Under the pieces are notes generated by a model, which worked only from the letters and a program-made list of their open reading frames with translations, ran no database searches and was not told the origin of the DNA. Positions 34,344 to 42,955 of a stretch of DNA of 64,000 nt are shown here, in pieces. Position numbers and translations under genes: made by a program. The DNA is from Clostridioides difficile_D. Its GTDB lineage: Bacteria > Bacillota > Clostridia > Peptostreptococcales > Peptostreptococcaceae. Position 1 is the stretch's first letter. Every line of letters begins with the position of its first letter. The stretch lies in contig OX244046.1 of the NCBI GenBank assembly GCA_945861085.1, forward strand, positions 3,844,001 to 3,908,000, in the 5' to 3' direction.

Positions 34344-35738
34344 CTACATACTTCCCTTCGCTTTTTTAACAGCGTCTTCTATTGTCCCTACAAATAGGAA
34401 TGCTGACTCTGGTAAGTCATCATGTTTACCTTCAAGAATTTCTTTAAATCCTCTTACAGTCTCTTTAACAGGAACATATTGACCTGGATTTCCTGTAAAT
34501 TGCTCAGCAACTGTAAATGACTGAGATAAGAATCTTTGTATCTTTCTAGCACGTGCAACTATTAACTTATCTTCATCAGATAGTTCATCCATACCAAGTA
34601 TAGCAATTATATCTTGAAGTTCTTTATATCTTTGAAGTATTGATTGTACTCCTCTGGCTACGTCATAATGTTCTTTTCCTACGATACTAGGGTCAAGAAT
34701 TCTTGATGTAGATTCAAGAGGGTCAACTGCTGGATATATACCCAATGATGATATTTGTCTTGATAAAACTGTTTTTGCATCTAAGTGAGAGAATGTTGTA
34801 GCTGGTGCTGGGTCAGTTAAGTCATCTGCTGGTACATATACTGCTTGAACAGATGTTATTGAACCTTTTTTAGTTGACGTTATTCTCTCTTGAAGTGCAC
34901 CCATTTCAGTAGCTAATGTTGGTTGATAACCAACAGCTGATGGCATACGTCCTAGAAGTGCTGAAACTTCTGAACCAGCTTGTGTGAAACGGAATATATT
35001 ATCAACAAAAAGTAAAACGTCTTGTCCTTGCTCATCTCTAAAATGTTCTGCCATTGTAAGTCCAGTTAAGGCAACTCTCATTCTCGCTCCAGGAGGTTCA
35101 TTCATCTGACCAAATACTAGAGCAGTTTTGTTTATAACGCCAGACTCACTCATTTCTCCATAAAGGTCATTACCTTCTCTTGTTCTTTCTCCTACTCCTG
35201 AGAATACAGAAATACCACCATGTTGTTTAGCGATATTGTTTATAAGTTCTTGTATTAAAACTGTCTTTCCTACTCCTGCTCCTCCAAATAGACCTATTTT
35301 TCCACCTTTCAAATATGGCGCTAGTAAGTCAACTACCTTAATACCAGTTTCTAGTATTTCAGCTGTAGTTTCTAGTTCATCATATGCTGGTGCTGGTCTA
35401 TGTATAGGTAATTTAGGTGCAGATTTTGGAGCTGGTTTTCCATCAACTGGTTTTCCAAGAACATTGAATATTCTACCTAAAGTTTCATCTCCAACAGGAA
35501 CACTTATTGGTTCTCCTGTATCTACAACTTCCATACCTCTTACAAGTCCATCAGTTGCACTCATAGCTATACATCTTACAGTATCATCACCTATATGTTG
35601 AGCAACTTCTGCAACTATTTCTTTATCTCCTAACTTTATCACTAACGCATTTAATAAGTTAGGTAGGCTTTGTTCACTATCAAACTTAACATCTAGTACA
35701 GCTCCTACAATCTGTACTACTTTACCTACATTTGCCAT
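34344..35738 (-). CDS. atpD: ATP synthase F1 beta subunit
   Basis: The 464-aa catalytic subunit has the P-loop GGAGVGKTVLIQEL (about 152-165), the GERTREGNDLY motif with the catalytic Glu, and a C-terminus with DELSDEDKL in place of the DELSEEDK signature. The start MANVGKVVQIVGAVLDVKF is typical. It lies between atpG and atpC with very short gaps. Confidence 0.98.
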   Translation of the reverse strand: MANVGKVVQIVGAVLDVKFDSEQSLPNLLNALVIKLGDKEIVAEVAQHIGDDTVRCIAMSATDGLVRGMEVVDTGEPISVPVGDETLGRIFNVLGKPVDGKPAPKSAPKLPIHRPAPAYDELETTAEILETGIKVVDLLAPYLKGGKIGLFGGAGVGKTVLIQELINNIAKQHGGISVFSGVGERTREGNDLYGEMSESGVINKTALVFGQMNEPPGARMRVALTGLTMAEHFRDEQGQDVLLFVDNIFRFTQAGSEVSALLGRMPSAVGYQPTLATEMGALQERITSTKKGSITSVQAVYVPADDLTDPAPATTFSHLDAKTVLSRQISSLGIYPAVDPLESTSRILDPSIVGKEHYDVARGVQSILQRYKELQDIIAILGMDELSDEDKLIVARARKIQRFLSQSFTVAEQFTGNPGQYVPVKETVRGFKEILEGKHDDLPESAFLFVGTIEDAVKKAKGSM

Positions 35739-35750
35739 TTCCTAACCTCC

Positions 35751-36629
35751 CTATTTTAGAGCTTCAACTCCGCCAACTATCTCTGTTATTTCTTGAGTTA
35801 CAGCTGACTGTCTTGCTCTGTTATAACTTAACTCTAAATTAGATAGCATTTCATTTGCATTGTCTGTGGCCGATTCCATCGCAGTTCTTCTAGCACCTTG
35901 CTCTGATGCAAAAGATTCCAAAATTCCACCATATACTGTACCTGATATAAACTGAGGTACAATATAACTTAAAACTGCTTCTGCTGATGGTATATATTGT
36001 ACTTTTGATTTACTTTGTTTTTCTTCTTTTATTACAACTCCTTGTTCATCTGTATCTTTTTCAAAAACTAATGGAAGCAATTTTAAAATTTCAACTTCCT
36101 GTGATAAAGCTGACTTAAATTTTGTATAAGCAATATAAACCTCATCTACTTCACCTTTTTTATACAGGTCAATAATAGTTTGTGAAATTTCTATCGCATC
36201 TTCATATCCACAAGCTTCAACACTATTTATATCTTTTGCTATATTGTAGTTTCTTTTATTAAAAAATTCATGGGCTTTCTTTCCAACAGTAATAACTGTT
36301 TCCTTTTTACCTTCCATATGAGACACAGATTCCTTTAATACATTGGAATTGTATCCACCTGCAAGTCCTCTGTCTCCAGCTACTACTATATAGCATTTGT
36401 TTTTTACTTCTCTTTCTTTTAAAAATTCATTTCTAACTCCACGTGTTGTTTGGGCAATATCTTTTACTGTATCGTACAAAGTATTAAAATATTCTCTTGA
36501 ATTTTCAGCTTTTTCTTTTGCTTTTCTAAGCTTAGAAGATGCAACTAGTTCCATCGCTTTAGTTATTTGCTTTGTACTTTCAACACTTCCCATACGTGTT
36601 TTGATTGCTTTAATTCCAGCTCCTGCCAA
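35751..36629 (-). CDS. atpG: ATP synthase F1 gamma subunit
   Basis: The 292-aa rotor shaft begins AGAGIKAIKTRMGSVESTKQITKAMELVA and ends MLSNLELSYNRARQSAVTQEITEIVGGVEAL, both signature ends of gamma. The middle has GDRGLAGGYNSNV (about 85-97). It is in normal order between atpA and atpD. Confidence 0.98.
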   Translation of the reverse strand: MAGAGIKAIKTRMGSVESTKQITKAMELVASSKLRKAKEKAENSREYFNTLYDTVKDIAQTTRGVRNEFLKEREVKNKCYIVVAGDRGLAGGYNSNVLKESVSHMEGKKETVITVGKKAHEFFNKRNYNIAKDINSVEACGYEDAIEISQTIIDLYKKGEVDEVYIAYTKFKSALSQEVEILKLLPLVFEKDTDEQGVVIKEEKQSKSKVQYIPSAEAVLSYIVPQFISGTVYGGILESFASEQGARRTAMESATDNANEMLSNLELSYNRARQSAVTQEITEIVGGVEALK

Positions 36630-36656
36630 TTAATTTACCTCCTTTTTTAAAAAGGA

Positions 36657-38159
36657 TTATACTTCAACAACAAACTTTTCTTTAAATTCATTTATTGCAT
36701 CTGTTAAATCATGAGTGAAGTCCTCTCCACTTAATATTTTTCTTGATATTTCTGGATAATTATTATCTACAAATGCATACAATTCTGATTCAAATCTAGC
36801 TATATTATCTATTGGAATATCCTCTAGATGATTATTTATAACAGCGTATATTATCATAACTTGATTTTCAACTTTTATTGGTTGATGCTCACCTTGTTTT
36901 AATATCTCAACGATTCTTTCACCTTGAGCAAGTCTCTTTTTAGTATCTTCATCTAAGTCAGAACCAAATTGTGAGAATGCTGCAAGTTCTCTATATTGTG
37001 AATATGCAAGTTTTAATGTACCTGCAACTTTTTTCATTGCTTTAATTTGCGCAGAACCACCAACCCTTGATACTGATATACCAGGGTCAACTGCTGGTCT
37101 TACACCTGAATAGAATAACTCTGGTTGTAAGTATATTTGACCATCTGTTATAGATATAACATTAGTTGGTATATATGCAGAAACGTCACCAGCTTGAGTT
37201 TCTATTATAGGTAAGGCAGTCATTGAACCTCCACCCAATTCATCAGATAACTTAGCTGCTCTTTCAAGTAATCTTGAATGTAAATAGAATACATCTCCAG
37301 GGTATGCCTCACGTCCTGGTGGTCTTCTAAGTAATAATGACATTTCTCTATATGCAACGGCTTGTTTACTTAAATCATCATACACTATAAGTACATGTTT
37401 TCCATTGTACATAAATTCTTCACCCATAGCTGCTCCAGCATATGGTGCTATATATTGAAGTGGTGCTGATTCAGATGCTGTTGCTGAAACTACTATTGTA
37501 TAGTCTAAAGCTCCACCTTTTTCTAAAGAACTAACTAATTGAGCTATAGTAGAACGTTTTTGACCAATTGCTACATATATACAGATAACATCTTTTCCTT
37601 TTTGATTTAATATAGTGTCAATAACTATAGATGTTTTACCAGTTTGTCTGTCACCTATTATTAACTCTCTTTGACCTCTACCAATTGGTATCATTGAATC
37701 TATTGATTTAATTCCTGTTTGTAATGGTTCATAAACAGACCTTCTATCTATTATACCAGGTGCCTCAGATTCAACTGGTCTAGTTTTTGTACATGTTATA
37801 GGCCCTTTTCCATCTATTGGTTGACCTAGAGAGTTTACAACTCTACCTATTAAAGCTTCTCCAACTGGAACTTCAACTATTCTTCCAGTTCTCTTAACTA
37901 TATCGCCTTCTTTTATTGTACTGTCATCTCCAAGTATAACAGCTCCAACTACTTCTTCTTCTAAGTTAAGTGCCATACCATATATTTCACCAGGGAACTC
38001 TAGTAACTCACCAGACATAGCTTTTTCTAGTCCATATACACTCGCTATACCGTCCCCAACTGTTAAAACACTACCTGTATCTGTCAACTCAACTTTATTC
38101 TCATAATTTTTTATTTGCTGTTTAATTATAGAACTTATTTCTTCAGGTTTTAAGTTCAT
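36657..38159 (-). CDS. atpA: ATP synthase F1 alpha subunit
   Basis: This 500-aa subunit has the P-loop GDRQTGKTSI (about 169-178), the arginine-finger region PAVDPGISVSRVGGSAQIKAMK, and an N-terminus MNLKPEEISSIIKQQIKNYE typical of the family. It lies after atpH (16-base gap) and before atpG. Confidence 0.98.
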   Translation of the reverse strand: MNLKPEEISSIIKQQIKNYENKVELTDTGSVLTVGDGIASVYGLEKAMSGELLEFPGEIYGMALNLEEEVVGAVILGDDSTIKEGDIVKRTGRIVEVPVGEALIGRVVNSLGQPIDGKGPITCTKTRPVESEAPGIIDRRSVYEPLQTGIKSIDSMIPIGRGQRELIIGDRQTGKTSIVIDTILNQKGKDVICIYVAIGQKRSTIAQLVSSLEKGGALDYTIVVSATASESAPLQYIAPYAGAAMGEEFMYNGKHVLIVYDDLSKQAVAYREMSLLLRRPPGREAYPGDVFYLHSRLLERAAKLSDELGGGSMTALPIIETQAGDVSAYIPTNVISITDGQIYLQPELFYSGVRPAVDPGISVSRVGGSAQIKAMKKVAGTLKLAYSQYRELAAFSQFGSDLDEDTKKRLAQGERIVEILKQGEHQPIKVENQVMIIYAVINNHLEDIPIDNIARFESELYAFVDNNYPEISRKILSGEDFTHDLTDAINEFKEKFVVEV

Positions 38160-38175
38160 GGGTTCACCGCCATTC

Positions 38176-38721
38176 TTAAGATATTACTTCAGATAGCTTT
38201 TCTTTCATCTTATCTAGACGAGTTTTTACAGTGCCATCTATCTGCTCATTTCCAATTCTAACTAGAACTCCCCCTAGTATAGTCTTGTCAACGACATTTT
38301 CTATAGTAACATTTTTGTTGTATTTATTTGAAAGTTTAACTTCAAGTTCTTTAATATCTGTTTCACTCATTGGAATAGCACTTATTGCTACACCATCAAT
38401 TACATTATTTTTCTTATTTAATAATTCTTTATAGGCTAATTCTATATCTTCTAAATATGATACTCTATCTTTGTCTACTAAAACTTTTAAAAAGTTTTTC
38501 ATATTAAGACTTACTTCTTTACTAAAAATAATTTCTACCAAGTTTTTCTTCTCTGATTTTGAAACTAATGGTGATTTTAAAACTTTGTAGAAATCTTTAC
38601 TAACTTTAGTCATCATATCTACTACTTTTTCTAATTCTTTAAATAATACATCAGTTGAATTTTCTTCTTCTCCTAATTGAAATAGGGCTTCGGCATATCT
38701 GTTTGCTATTACATTTATCAT
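38176..38721 (-). CDS. atpH: ATP synthase F1 delta subunit
   Basis: The 181-aa stator subunit begins VIANRYAEALFQLGEE and ends with the conserved VDKTILGGVLVRIGNEQIDGTVKTRL. It links the F1 head to the b-subunit stalk. Its start codon overlaps the end of atpF by 4 bases, indicating translational coupling. Confidence 0.97.
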   Translation of the reverse strand: MINVIANRYAEALFQLGEEENSTDVLFKELEKVVDMMTKVSKDFYKVLKSPLVSKSEKKNLVEIIFSKEVSLNMKNFLKVLVDKDRVSYLEDIELAYKELLNKKNNVIDGVAISAIPMSETDIKELEVKLSNKYNKNVTIENVVDKTILGGVLVRIGNEQIDGTVKTRLDKMKEKLSEVIS

Positions 38722-39215
38722 TTAGCTTCCCCTACCTCTTTTATAAAGTTTTCTATCAATTCCTCATGTTTAGATTTATCTAAATCTTTTTCAATAACCT
38801 TAGATGCTGCAAGTAGTGCTATGTTAGATATATCATTCTTGATTTCATTTATAACCTTTTGTCTTTCTTGTTCTATATCTTTGTTTGCTTTATTTTTTAT
38901 ATCAAGAGCATCTTTCTTTGCAGTATTTACTATATCATCTGATTTCTGCTCTGCTCTTATAGTTGCTTGTTTTATGATTTCTTGACCTTCATCTTTAGCA
39001 AAATTGATTTTTGACTCATATTCTTTTTTCAAAGCTAAACCTTCATTTTTTGCTTTTTCGCCTTCTGCCAAATCATTTTTAATATCATTTTCTCTTGATT
39101 CAATTATATTTAATACTGGCTTGAATAAAAGCTTTCTCAGAAGTAAAAATATTATAAAAGTATTAACAATTTGGAACACAAATTCCCATGTTATACCTAC
39201 TAGTGCTTTTTCCAT
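38718..39215 (-). CDS. atpF: ATP synthase Fo b subunit
   Basis: The 165-aa stalk protein has one N-terminal membrane segment (about 8-32, FVFQIVNTFIIFLLLRKLLFKP) followed by a long charged helix typical of b-subunit dimers. The start MEKALVGITWEF is chosen because AAGGAGG lies 6 bases upstream; a start six codons earlier overlaps that site. It follows atpE across a 122-base gap containing a strong stem-loop. Confidence 0.96.
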   Translation of the reverse strand: MEKALVGITWEFVFQIVNTFIIFLLLRKLLFKPVLNIIESRENDIKNDLAEGEKAKNEGLALKKEYESKINFAKDEGQEIIKQATIRAEQKSDDIVNTAKKDALDIKNKANKDIEQERQKVINEIKNDISNIALLAASKVIEKDLDKSKHEELIENFIKEVGEAK

Positions 39216-39244
39216 AATTATCCTCCTTTCCATAAATCATAACT

Positions 39245-39288
39245 ACTTATAATCACGAGATGATAAAGTTCATCTCATGATTATAAGT
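39245..39288 (-). other. Stable RNA stem-loop between atpE and atpF
   Basis: ACTTATAATCATGAGATGA and its complement form a 19-bp stem with one mismatch and a 6-base loop, just upstream of the atpF ribosome site. No U-tract follows, so it is not a normal terminator. It may protect or define the end of an atpE-rich processed mRNA, which would help make many c subunits. Confidence 0.65.
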
Positions 39289-39337
39289 TTGAGATGATTT
39301 ACCTATAAACCTATCTCAAAATATTTAAGGACTAAAT

Positions 39338-39598
39338 CTACATTCCTAAGTATTTAAAGAATGGATTTACGAATAGAAGTATTATTGATACAACCAAACC
39401 ATATATTGCTGAAGACTCTGCTATAGCAACACCTAGTAATAAAGTTGAAGTTATATCACCTTTAGCTTCTGGTTGGTTTCCTACTGCTTCTGCAGCTTTA
39501 CCTGCTGCTACACCTTGACCTATACCTGCACCTATACCTGTTGCAACTGCTATTCCTGCTCCTATTGCTGATGCTGCCGCTACTATTGCTGTTTCCAT
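39338..39598 (-). CDS. atpE: ATP synthase Fo c subunit, Na+-type ligand set
   Basis: The 86-aa two-helix proteolipid carries the ion-binding glutamate at Glu61 (GVAIAESSAIYGL). Gln28 (GIGQG), Ser62 and Tyr66 are also present. This matches the Gln-Glu-Ser-Tyr set of sodium-translocating c rings such as Ilyobacter tartaricus. The loop RQPE is here NQPEAKGDI. Na+ coupling is therefore predicted, not shown. An AAGGAGG-type site precedes ATG. Confidence 0.97.
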   Translation of the reverse strand: METAIVAAASAIGAGIAVATGIGAGIGQGVAAGKAAEAVGNQPEAKGDITSTLLLGVAIAESSAIYGLVVSIILLFVNPFFKYLGM

Positions 39599-39667
39599 AA
39601 TTATTTCCTCCTTAAAACTTTAAATTTTTAAATTATTTTATTTTTTATCTTAATATAAGTTGATTTC

Positions 39668-40372
39668 TTAATCTAATTCTCCTGCACTTGATATAAACAC
39701 CATTGTTAACATTATAAATATATATGCCTGTAACAATCCTGCAAATAAGTCAAAATACAAGTGTAATGGAACTGGTATTAATATCTGTCCAATTGGTATT
39801 GATAATCCTGGTATTAAACTAGATATAAAACCTAAAAGTTGATAAAACAGACCCATTATAATTGTTCCACCTAAAATATTTCCAAATGGACGGAAACTTA
39901 ATGATATTGGTCTAGCTAGCTCACCTATAATATTAATTGGCAACATTATGGCAAGTGGTTGAGCCAATTCTTTAAAGTATGATAACCCTTTAAATTTAAC
40001 TCCTGCAAAATAAATCATAAAAAATGTAATCATTGCCCATGCAGCAGTTGTATCTAGGTCAGTTGTTGGTGATCTTAATCCAAGTAATGGGCTTAAATTT
40101 GAGCATGCGAAAAATAAAAACAAACTTCCTATGTATGGTATCATATATGGCATTCTTTTTATTGTATTCTTGCCCATAACATTTGTAACCATTTTAGCAA
40201 GACCACCTATTGCAAATTCTAAAAATATTTGGACTTTACTAGTTGGAACTTTTTTTAAGTTTCTAGTTAAAAAATAAGATGCTATCGCTAAAAAGGCCAT
40301 TATTCCCCAACTTACTAGTATTGTTTCACTAATCTTAAAGTTTCCTATGAGATAATAATGCGCTTGATTCAT
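39668..40372 (-). CDS. atpB: ATP synthase Fo a subunit
   Basis: The 234-aa stator channel protein has five to six membrane segments. The essential arginine is Arg161 in ELARPISLSFRPFGNILGG; the usual motif reads SLRLFGN, so the Leu-to-Pro change after the Arg is a variant. The C-terminus LFAGLLQAYIFIMLTMVFISSA is typical. It lies between the AtpI-like gene (2-base gap) and atpE. Confidence 0.96.
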   Translation of the reverse strand: MNQAHYYLIGNFKISETILVSWGIMAFLAIASYFLTRNLKKVPTSKVQIFLEFAIGGLAKMVTNVMGKNTIKRMPYMIPYIGSLFLFFACSNLSPLLGLRSPTTDLDTTAAWAMITFFMIYFAGVKFKGLSYFKELAQPLAIMLPINIIGELARPISLSFRPFGNILGGTIIMGLFYQLLGFISSLIPGLSIPIGQILIPVPLHLYFDLFAGLLQAYIFIMLTMVFISSAGELD

Positions 40373-40374
40373 AC

Positions 40375-40761
40375 TTATGCCTCCTTCCTCTTTAATTTAT
40401 TTATAAAGTTTTTTGATAATATGACAAACTTTGTACTCAATAATCCCAATGCTGTTCCGATTATATTTAAATGTGGTACCTTAGCTGAAGCAATTAGAAC
40501 AACTGCCATTATAAATAACCTAATGGTATATTGTGCTGACGCATAAGCTTGTGCCTTTCCAGCAGGAAATGTCACTGATTTTTCCAGTGATATCGCCAAT
40601 AATCTAAAATTTAACATAGCTATTATAGAGCCAAATATAAGTCCTAATAATACTGGCTTACTTAATGTTGATGTTATCAACATTAGCACAATTAAAACTA
40701 CATCAAATATTACTATACCCTTTGTTACTGACCTTACCTGGTTAAGTAATTTTATATCCAA
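40375..40761 (-). CDS. AtpI-like ATP synthase-associated protein
   Basis: A 128-aa protein with four hydrophobic segments, of the ATP synthase I type, encoded just before atpB. Such proteins help assemble the c ring or take up Mg/Ca and are poorly conserved; the call rests mainly on size, membrane topology and position. It starts 4 bases after the preceding small gene. Confidence 0.8.
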   Translation of the reverse strand: MDIKLLNQVRSVTKGIVIFDVVLIVLMLITSTLSKPVLLGLIFGSIIAMLNFRLLAISLEKSVTFPAGKAQAYASAQYTIRLFIMAVVLIASAKVPHLNIIGTALGLLSTKFVILSKNFINKLKRKEA

Positions 40762-40765
40762 TATA

Positions 40766-40993
40766 TCACTTCCTTCGTGTATATACTATTAGAGTTTTAT
40801 AAACACCACTAAAAGCACCTCCAACACCTAGCAATAAAAATATTATTGTCAGAACTGGAGTAGTATTTAATTTACTATCTAAAAATTTTCCTAAGAAAGT
40901 ACATCCTAATATTGATATCACAATCATCAATCCTATTTGACTTATTAAACTAAACAACTTTGCAATTTCCATATGTGTATTTTTTTTACTCAT
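40766..40993 (-). CDS. AtpZ-like small membrane protein
   Basis: The 75-aa protein has two transmembrane segments (about 13-35 and 43-65), with ISILGCTFLGKFLDSKLNTTP in the loop region, matching AtpZ/AtpQ-type proteins encoded first in many clostridial atp operons. It likely works with the AtpI-like protein in assembly or ion supply. It is the promoter-proximal gene. Confidence 0.82.
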   Translation of the reverse strand: MSKKNTHMEIAKLFSLISQIGLMIVISILGCTFLGKFLDSKLNTTPVLTIIFLLLGVGGAFSGVYKTLIVYTRRK

Positions 40994-41070
40994 AAATAGT
41001 ATCCCTCATTATTACAAAATAAATAACATGTAATTAATCTATCTCATAAATTTATTTAATTATAAAATAT

Positions 41071-41099
41071 ATCTTACTACTAATTTGATGATTTTTCAA
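41071..41099 (-). promoter_or_regulatory. Candidate promoter of the ATP synthase operon
   Basis: On the minus strand: TTGAAA, 17-base spacer, TAAGAT, about 80 bases upstream of the AtpZ-like gene. A twice-repeated ATTTCAGTGT lies just upstream (about 41121-41141). Confidence 0.5.
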
Positions 41100-41177
41100 A
41101 TACTTTCTTTTAACCATTTTATTTCAGTGTATTTCAGTGTCATAATTTGACATTTATTGTCACACCAATTTTATCTA

Positions 41178-41615
41178 CTAAAATTTTATGAGTTCTATTC
41201 CTGCTTCTTTTAATAATTCTGTAGACATATCATCTGGATAATCACCTTCATAAACAATTTTTAATATCCCTGCATTTATGCACATTTTTGCACACAAAAC
41301 ACAAGGTCTTGTAGTAACATACAAAGTTGCCCCATCCACACTAATACCATTATGAGCAGCTTGTATTATGGCATTTTGTTCAGCATGTAATGCTCTACAC
41401 AATTCATGTCTTTCTCCTGAGGGAATATTTAATTCCTGCCTTTTACATCCAATATTTTCACAGTGTTCAAGATTTCTTGGGGAGCCATTATATCCAGTTG
41501 TTAATATTTGTTTGTCTCTTACAATGACAGCTCCTACTTGTCTTCTAATACAAGTTGAACGCTTTTTCACTACCTCTGCAATTTCCATGAAGTATTCATC
41601 CCATGATGGTCTCAT
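41178..41615 (-). CDS. Deoxycytidylate (dCMP) deaminase, ComEB-like
   Basis: The 145-aa zinc enzyme turns dCMP into dUMP. Zinc motifs are HAEQNAIIQAA (His and catalytic Glu, about 77-87) and TRPCVLCAKMC (two Cys, about 103-113), with TGYNGSPRNLEHCE upstream. An AGAGGAG ribosome site precedes ATG. In this block it precedes the atp operon and is probably its own unit. Confidence 0.93.
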   Translation of the reverse strand: MRPSWDEYFMEIAEVVKKRSTCIRRQVGAVIVRDKQILTTGYNGSPRNLEHCENIGCKRQELNIPSGERHELCRALHAEQNAIIQAAHNGISVDGATLYVTTRPCVLCAKMCINAGILKIVYEGDYPDDMSTELLKEAGIELIKF

Positions 41616-41728
41616 AATTTACTTTTCTCCTCTTTGCTTATGTACTAGTCTTATATATTTATTAGATTTCAACCTAAATAAATACTTATTTTTATATTAT
41701 ATACACATGTTAATTGAATGTCCAATAA

Positions 41729-41782
41729 AAAAAGAGCATTTTTACCATTTAAATTTTAAATACCCGTTATATGCTCTCTTTA
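41729..41782 (-). terminator. Terminator after yqeB
   Basis: AGAGCAT pairs with ATGCTCT across a long AT-rich loop, followed on the minus strand by TTTTTTTATT. Confidence 0.65.
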
Positions 41783-41840
41783 ATCTATTAAATTTATTAT
41801 ATCATCTTAATAAAATATTAATAGCTTTATCTAATATAAA

Positions 41841-42656
41841 TTAATTTTTGGGATAAATCCCATTGTTTAATATTGCTTCTAAAACCCCTCCAGCTATGCA
41901 TCTAGCTTTATCTGATATTGTAAAAGCATTCTTAACTTCTTCTTTTCTAGGGTCTATGTCTAGTATTTTTAAATTTTTATTTACCTTTGCTCCATCTTTT
42001 AGTAATCCTCTAAGAACTCCAGATATTGTCGCTCTAACTTCATGTTTTTTTTCATAATCATTAATATAACAAAGTAAGTCTCCCTTTTCAACTACATCGC
42101 CTATCTTACATACATTTTCCATTATTCCATTGTACTGTGAATGCATTACCCTCTCTTTTGAAAAACCTTTTATTGCTCCTGGTACTCCTGTATTTTCTTC
42201 TGCTCTTCCATTAGTTATTATTCTTCCTAGATTATGACCTCTCATTGTCTCTATAACAATATCTACATCTTCTCCTGCACAAAACCCAGGACCTAAGGCT
42301 ATTGTAAGTGGTGCCATATCTTTAGTAGTACCTAAATTTTTCTTAGCTAATATCCCATCAACCAAAACAATTGGATTTAGCTTAGATAATTTTTCTCCTT
42401 TGGGGTCTATAATTAATGCTACCTTACCTTGAGATAATGTTTCTTCTATTTCTTTTTCAGTATAGCAAAGTATACACTCTACGCCTTCAATGGTTACTTT
42501 TTTTTCATAAACAGCCTCACAAAAAGAAATTTGTCTTCTTATAGCTAATGGCTCTTCTATTTCTAAAGCAACTACTTTAAAACCACTGTTGTGTAATTTA
42601 TGAATAACTGCTGTTGCTAAATCTCCAGCTCCTCTTACCACTATACAATTTTTCAT
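41841..42656 (-). CDS. yqeB: YqeB-like selenium-dependent molybdenum hydroxylase system protein
   Basis: The 271-aa protein begins with a Rossmann-type VVRGAGDLATAVIHKLHNSGFKVV and contains EEPLAIRRQISFCEAVYEK and GPGFCAGEDVDIVIETMRGH, the EF2563/YqeB signature. The family accompanies selenium-dependent molybdenum hydroxylases (xanthine dehydrogenase-like enzymes) and their maturation genes. None of those is adjacent here, so it is an isolated copy. The C-terminal half (EVRATISGVLRGLLKDG) resembles a biotin/lipoyl-like fold. Confidence 0.85.
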   Translation of the reverse strand: MKNCIVVRGAGDLATAVIHKLHNSGFKVVALEIEEPLAIRRQISFCEAVYEKKVTIEGVECILCYTEKEIEETLSQGKVALIIDPKGEKLSKLNPIVLVDGILAKKNLGTTKDMAPLTIALGPGFCAGEDVDIVIETMRGHNLGRIITNGRAEENTGVPGAIKGFSKERVMHSQYNGIMENVCKIGDVVEKGDLLCYINDYEKKHEVRATISGVLRGLLKDGAKVNKNLKILDIDPRKEEVKNAFTISDKARCIAGGVLEAILNNGIYPKN

Positions 42657-42753
42657 GTATTACCACTCCCAATAATATTATTAATATTTCATTCTTAATT
42701 CAATTAATATATTTAATACATATCAATTTAATCGTAAGCAACTAACATGCCAC

Positions 42754-42801
42754 ATTAAAAAGAACTAATATTTTGTAGAATTCTATAAAATAGCCATTCT
42801 T
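42754..42801. other. AT-rich hairpin upstream of yqeB
   Basis: AAAAAGAA and TTCTTTTT enclose the inner palindrome TATTTTGTAGAATTCTATAAAATA-like core (42764-42788). It lies in the 299-base gap between upp and yqeB. It may be a second terminator after upp or part of yqeB control; no gene is seen in this gap. Confidence 0.4.
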
Positions 42802-42880
42802 TTTGAATTGGTAAAAACTTTTTATTCTCAATTCGAGAAATTTATCAATTCAAGAATTCCTATTTTGAGAAAAATACATA

Positions 42881-42931
42881 AAAAGGAACCTTCTTACATA
42901 AAATTATATACACTACATAAGAAAGTCCCTA
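42881..42931 (-). terminator. Terminator of the ywlC-ywlE-rpiB-upp operon
   Basis: On the minus strand AGGGACTTTCTTATGTA pairs imperfectly with TACATAAGAAGGTTCCT and is followed by TTTTTATG. It lies 25 bases after the upp stop codon. Confidence 0.7.
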
Positions 42932-42955
42932 ATAAATATTTATGGTTATTTATTT

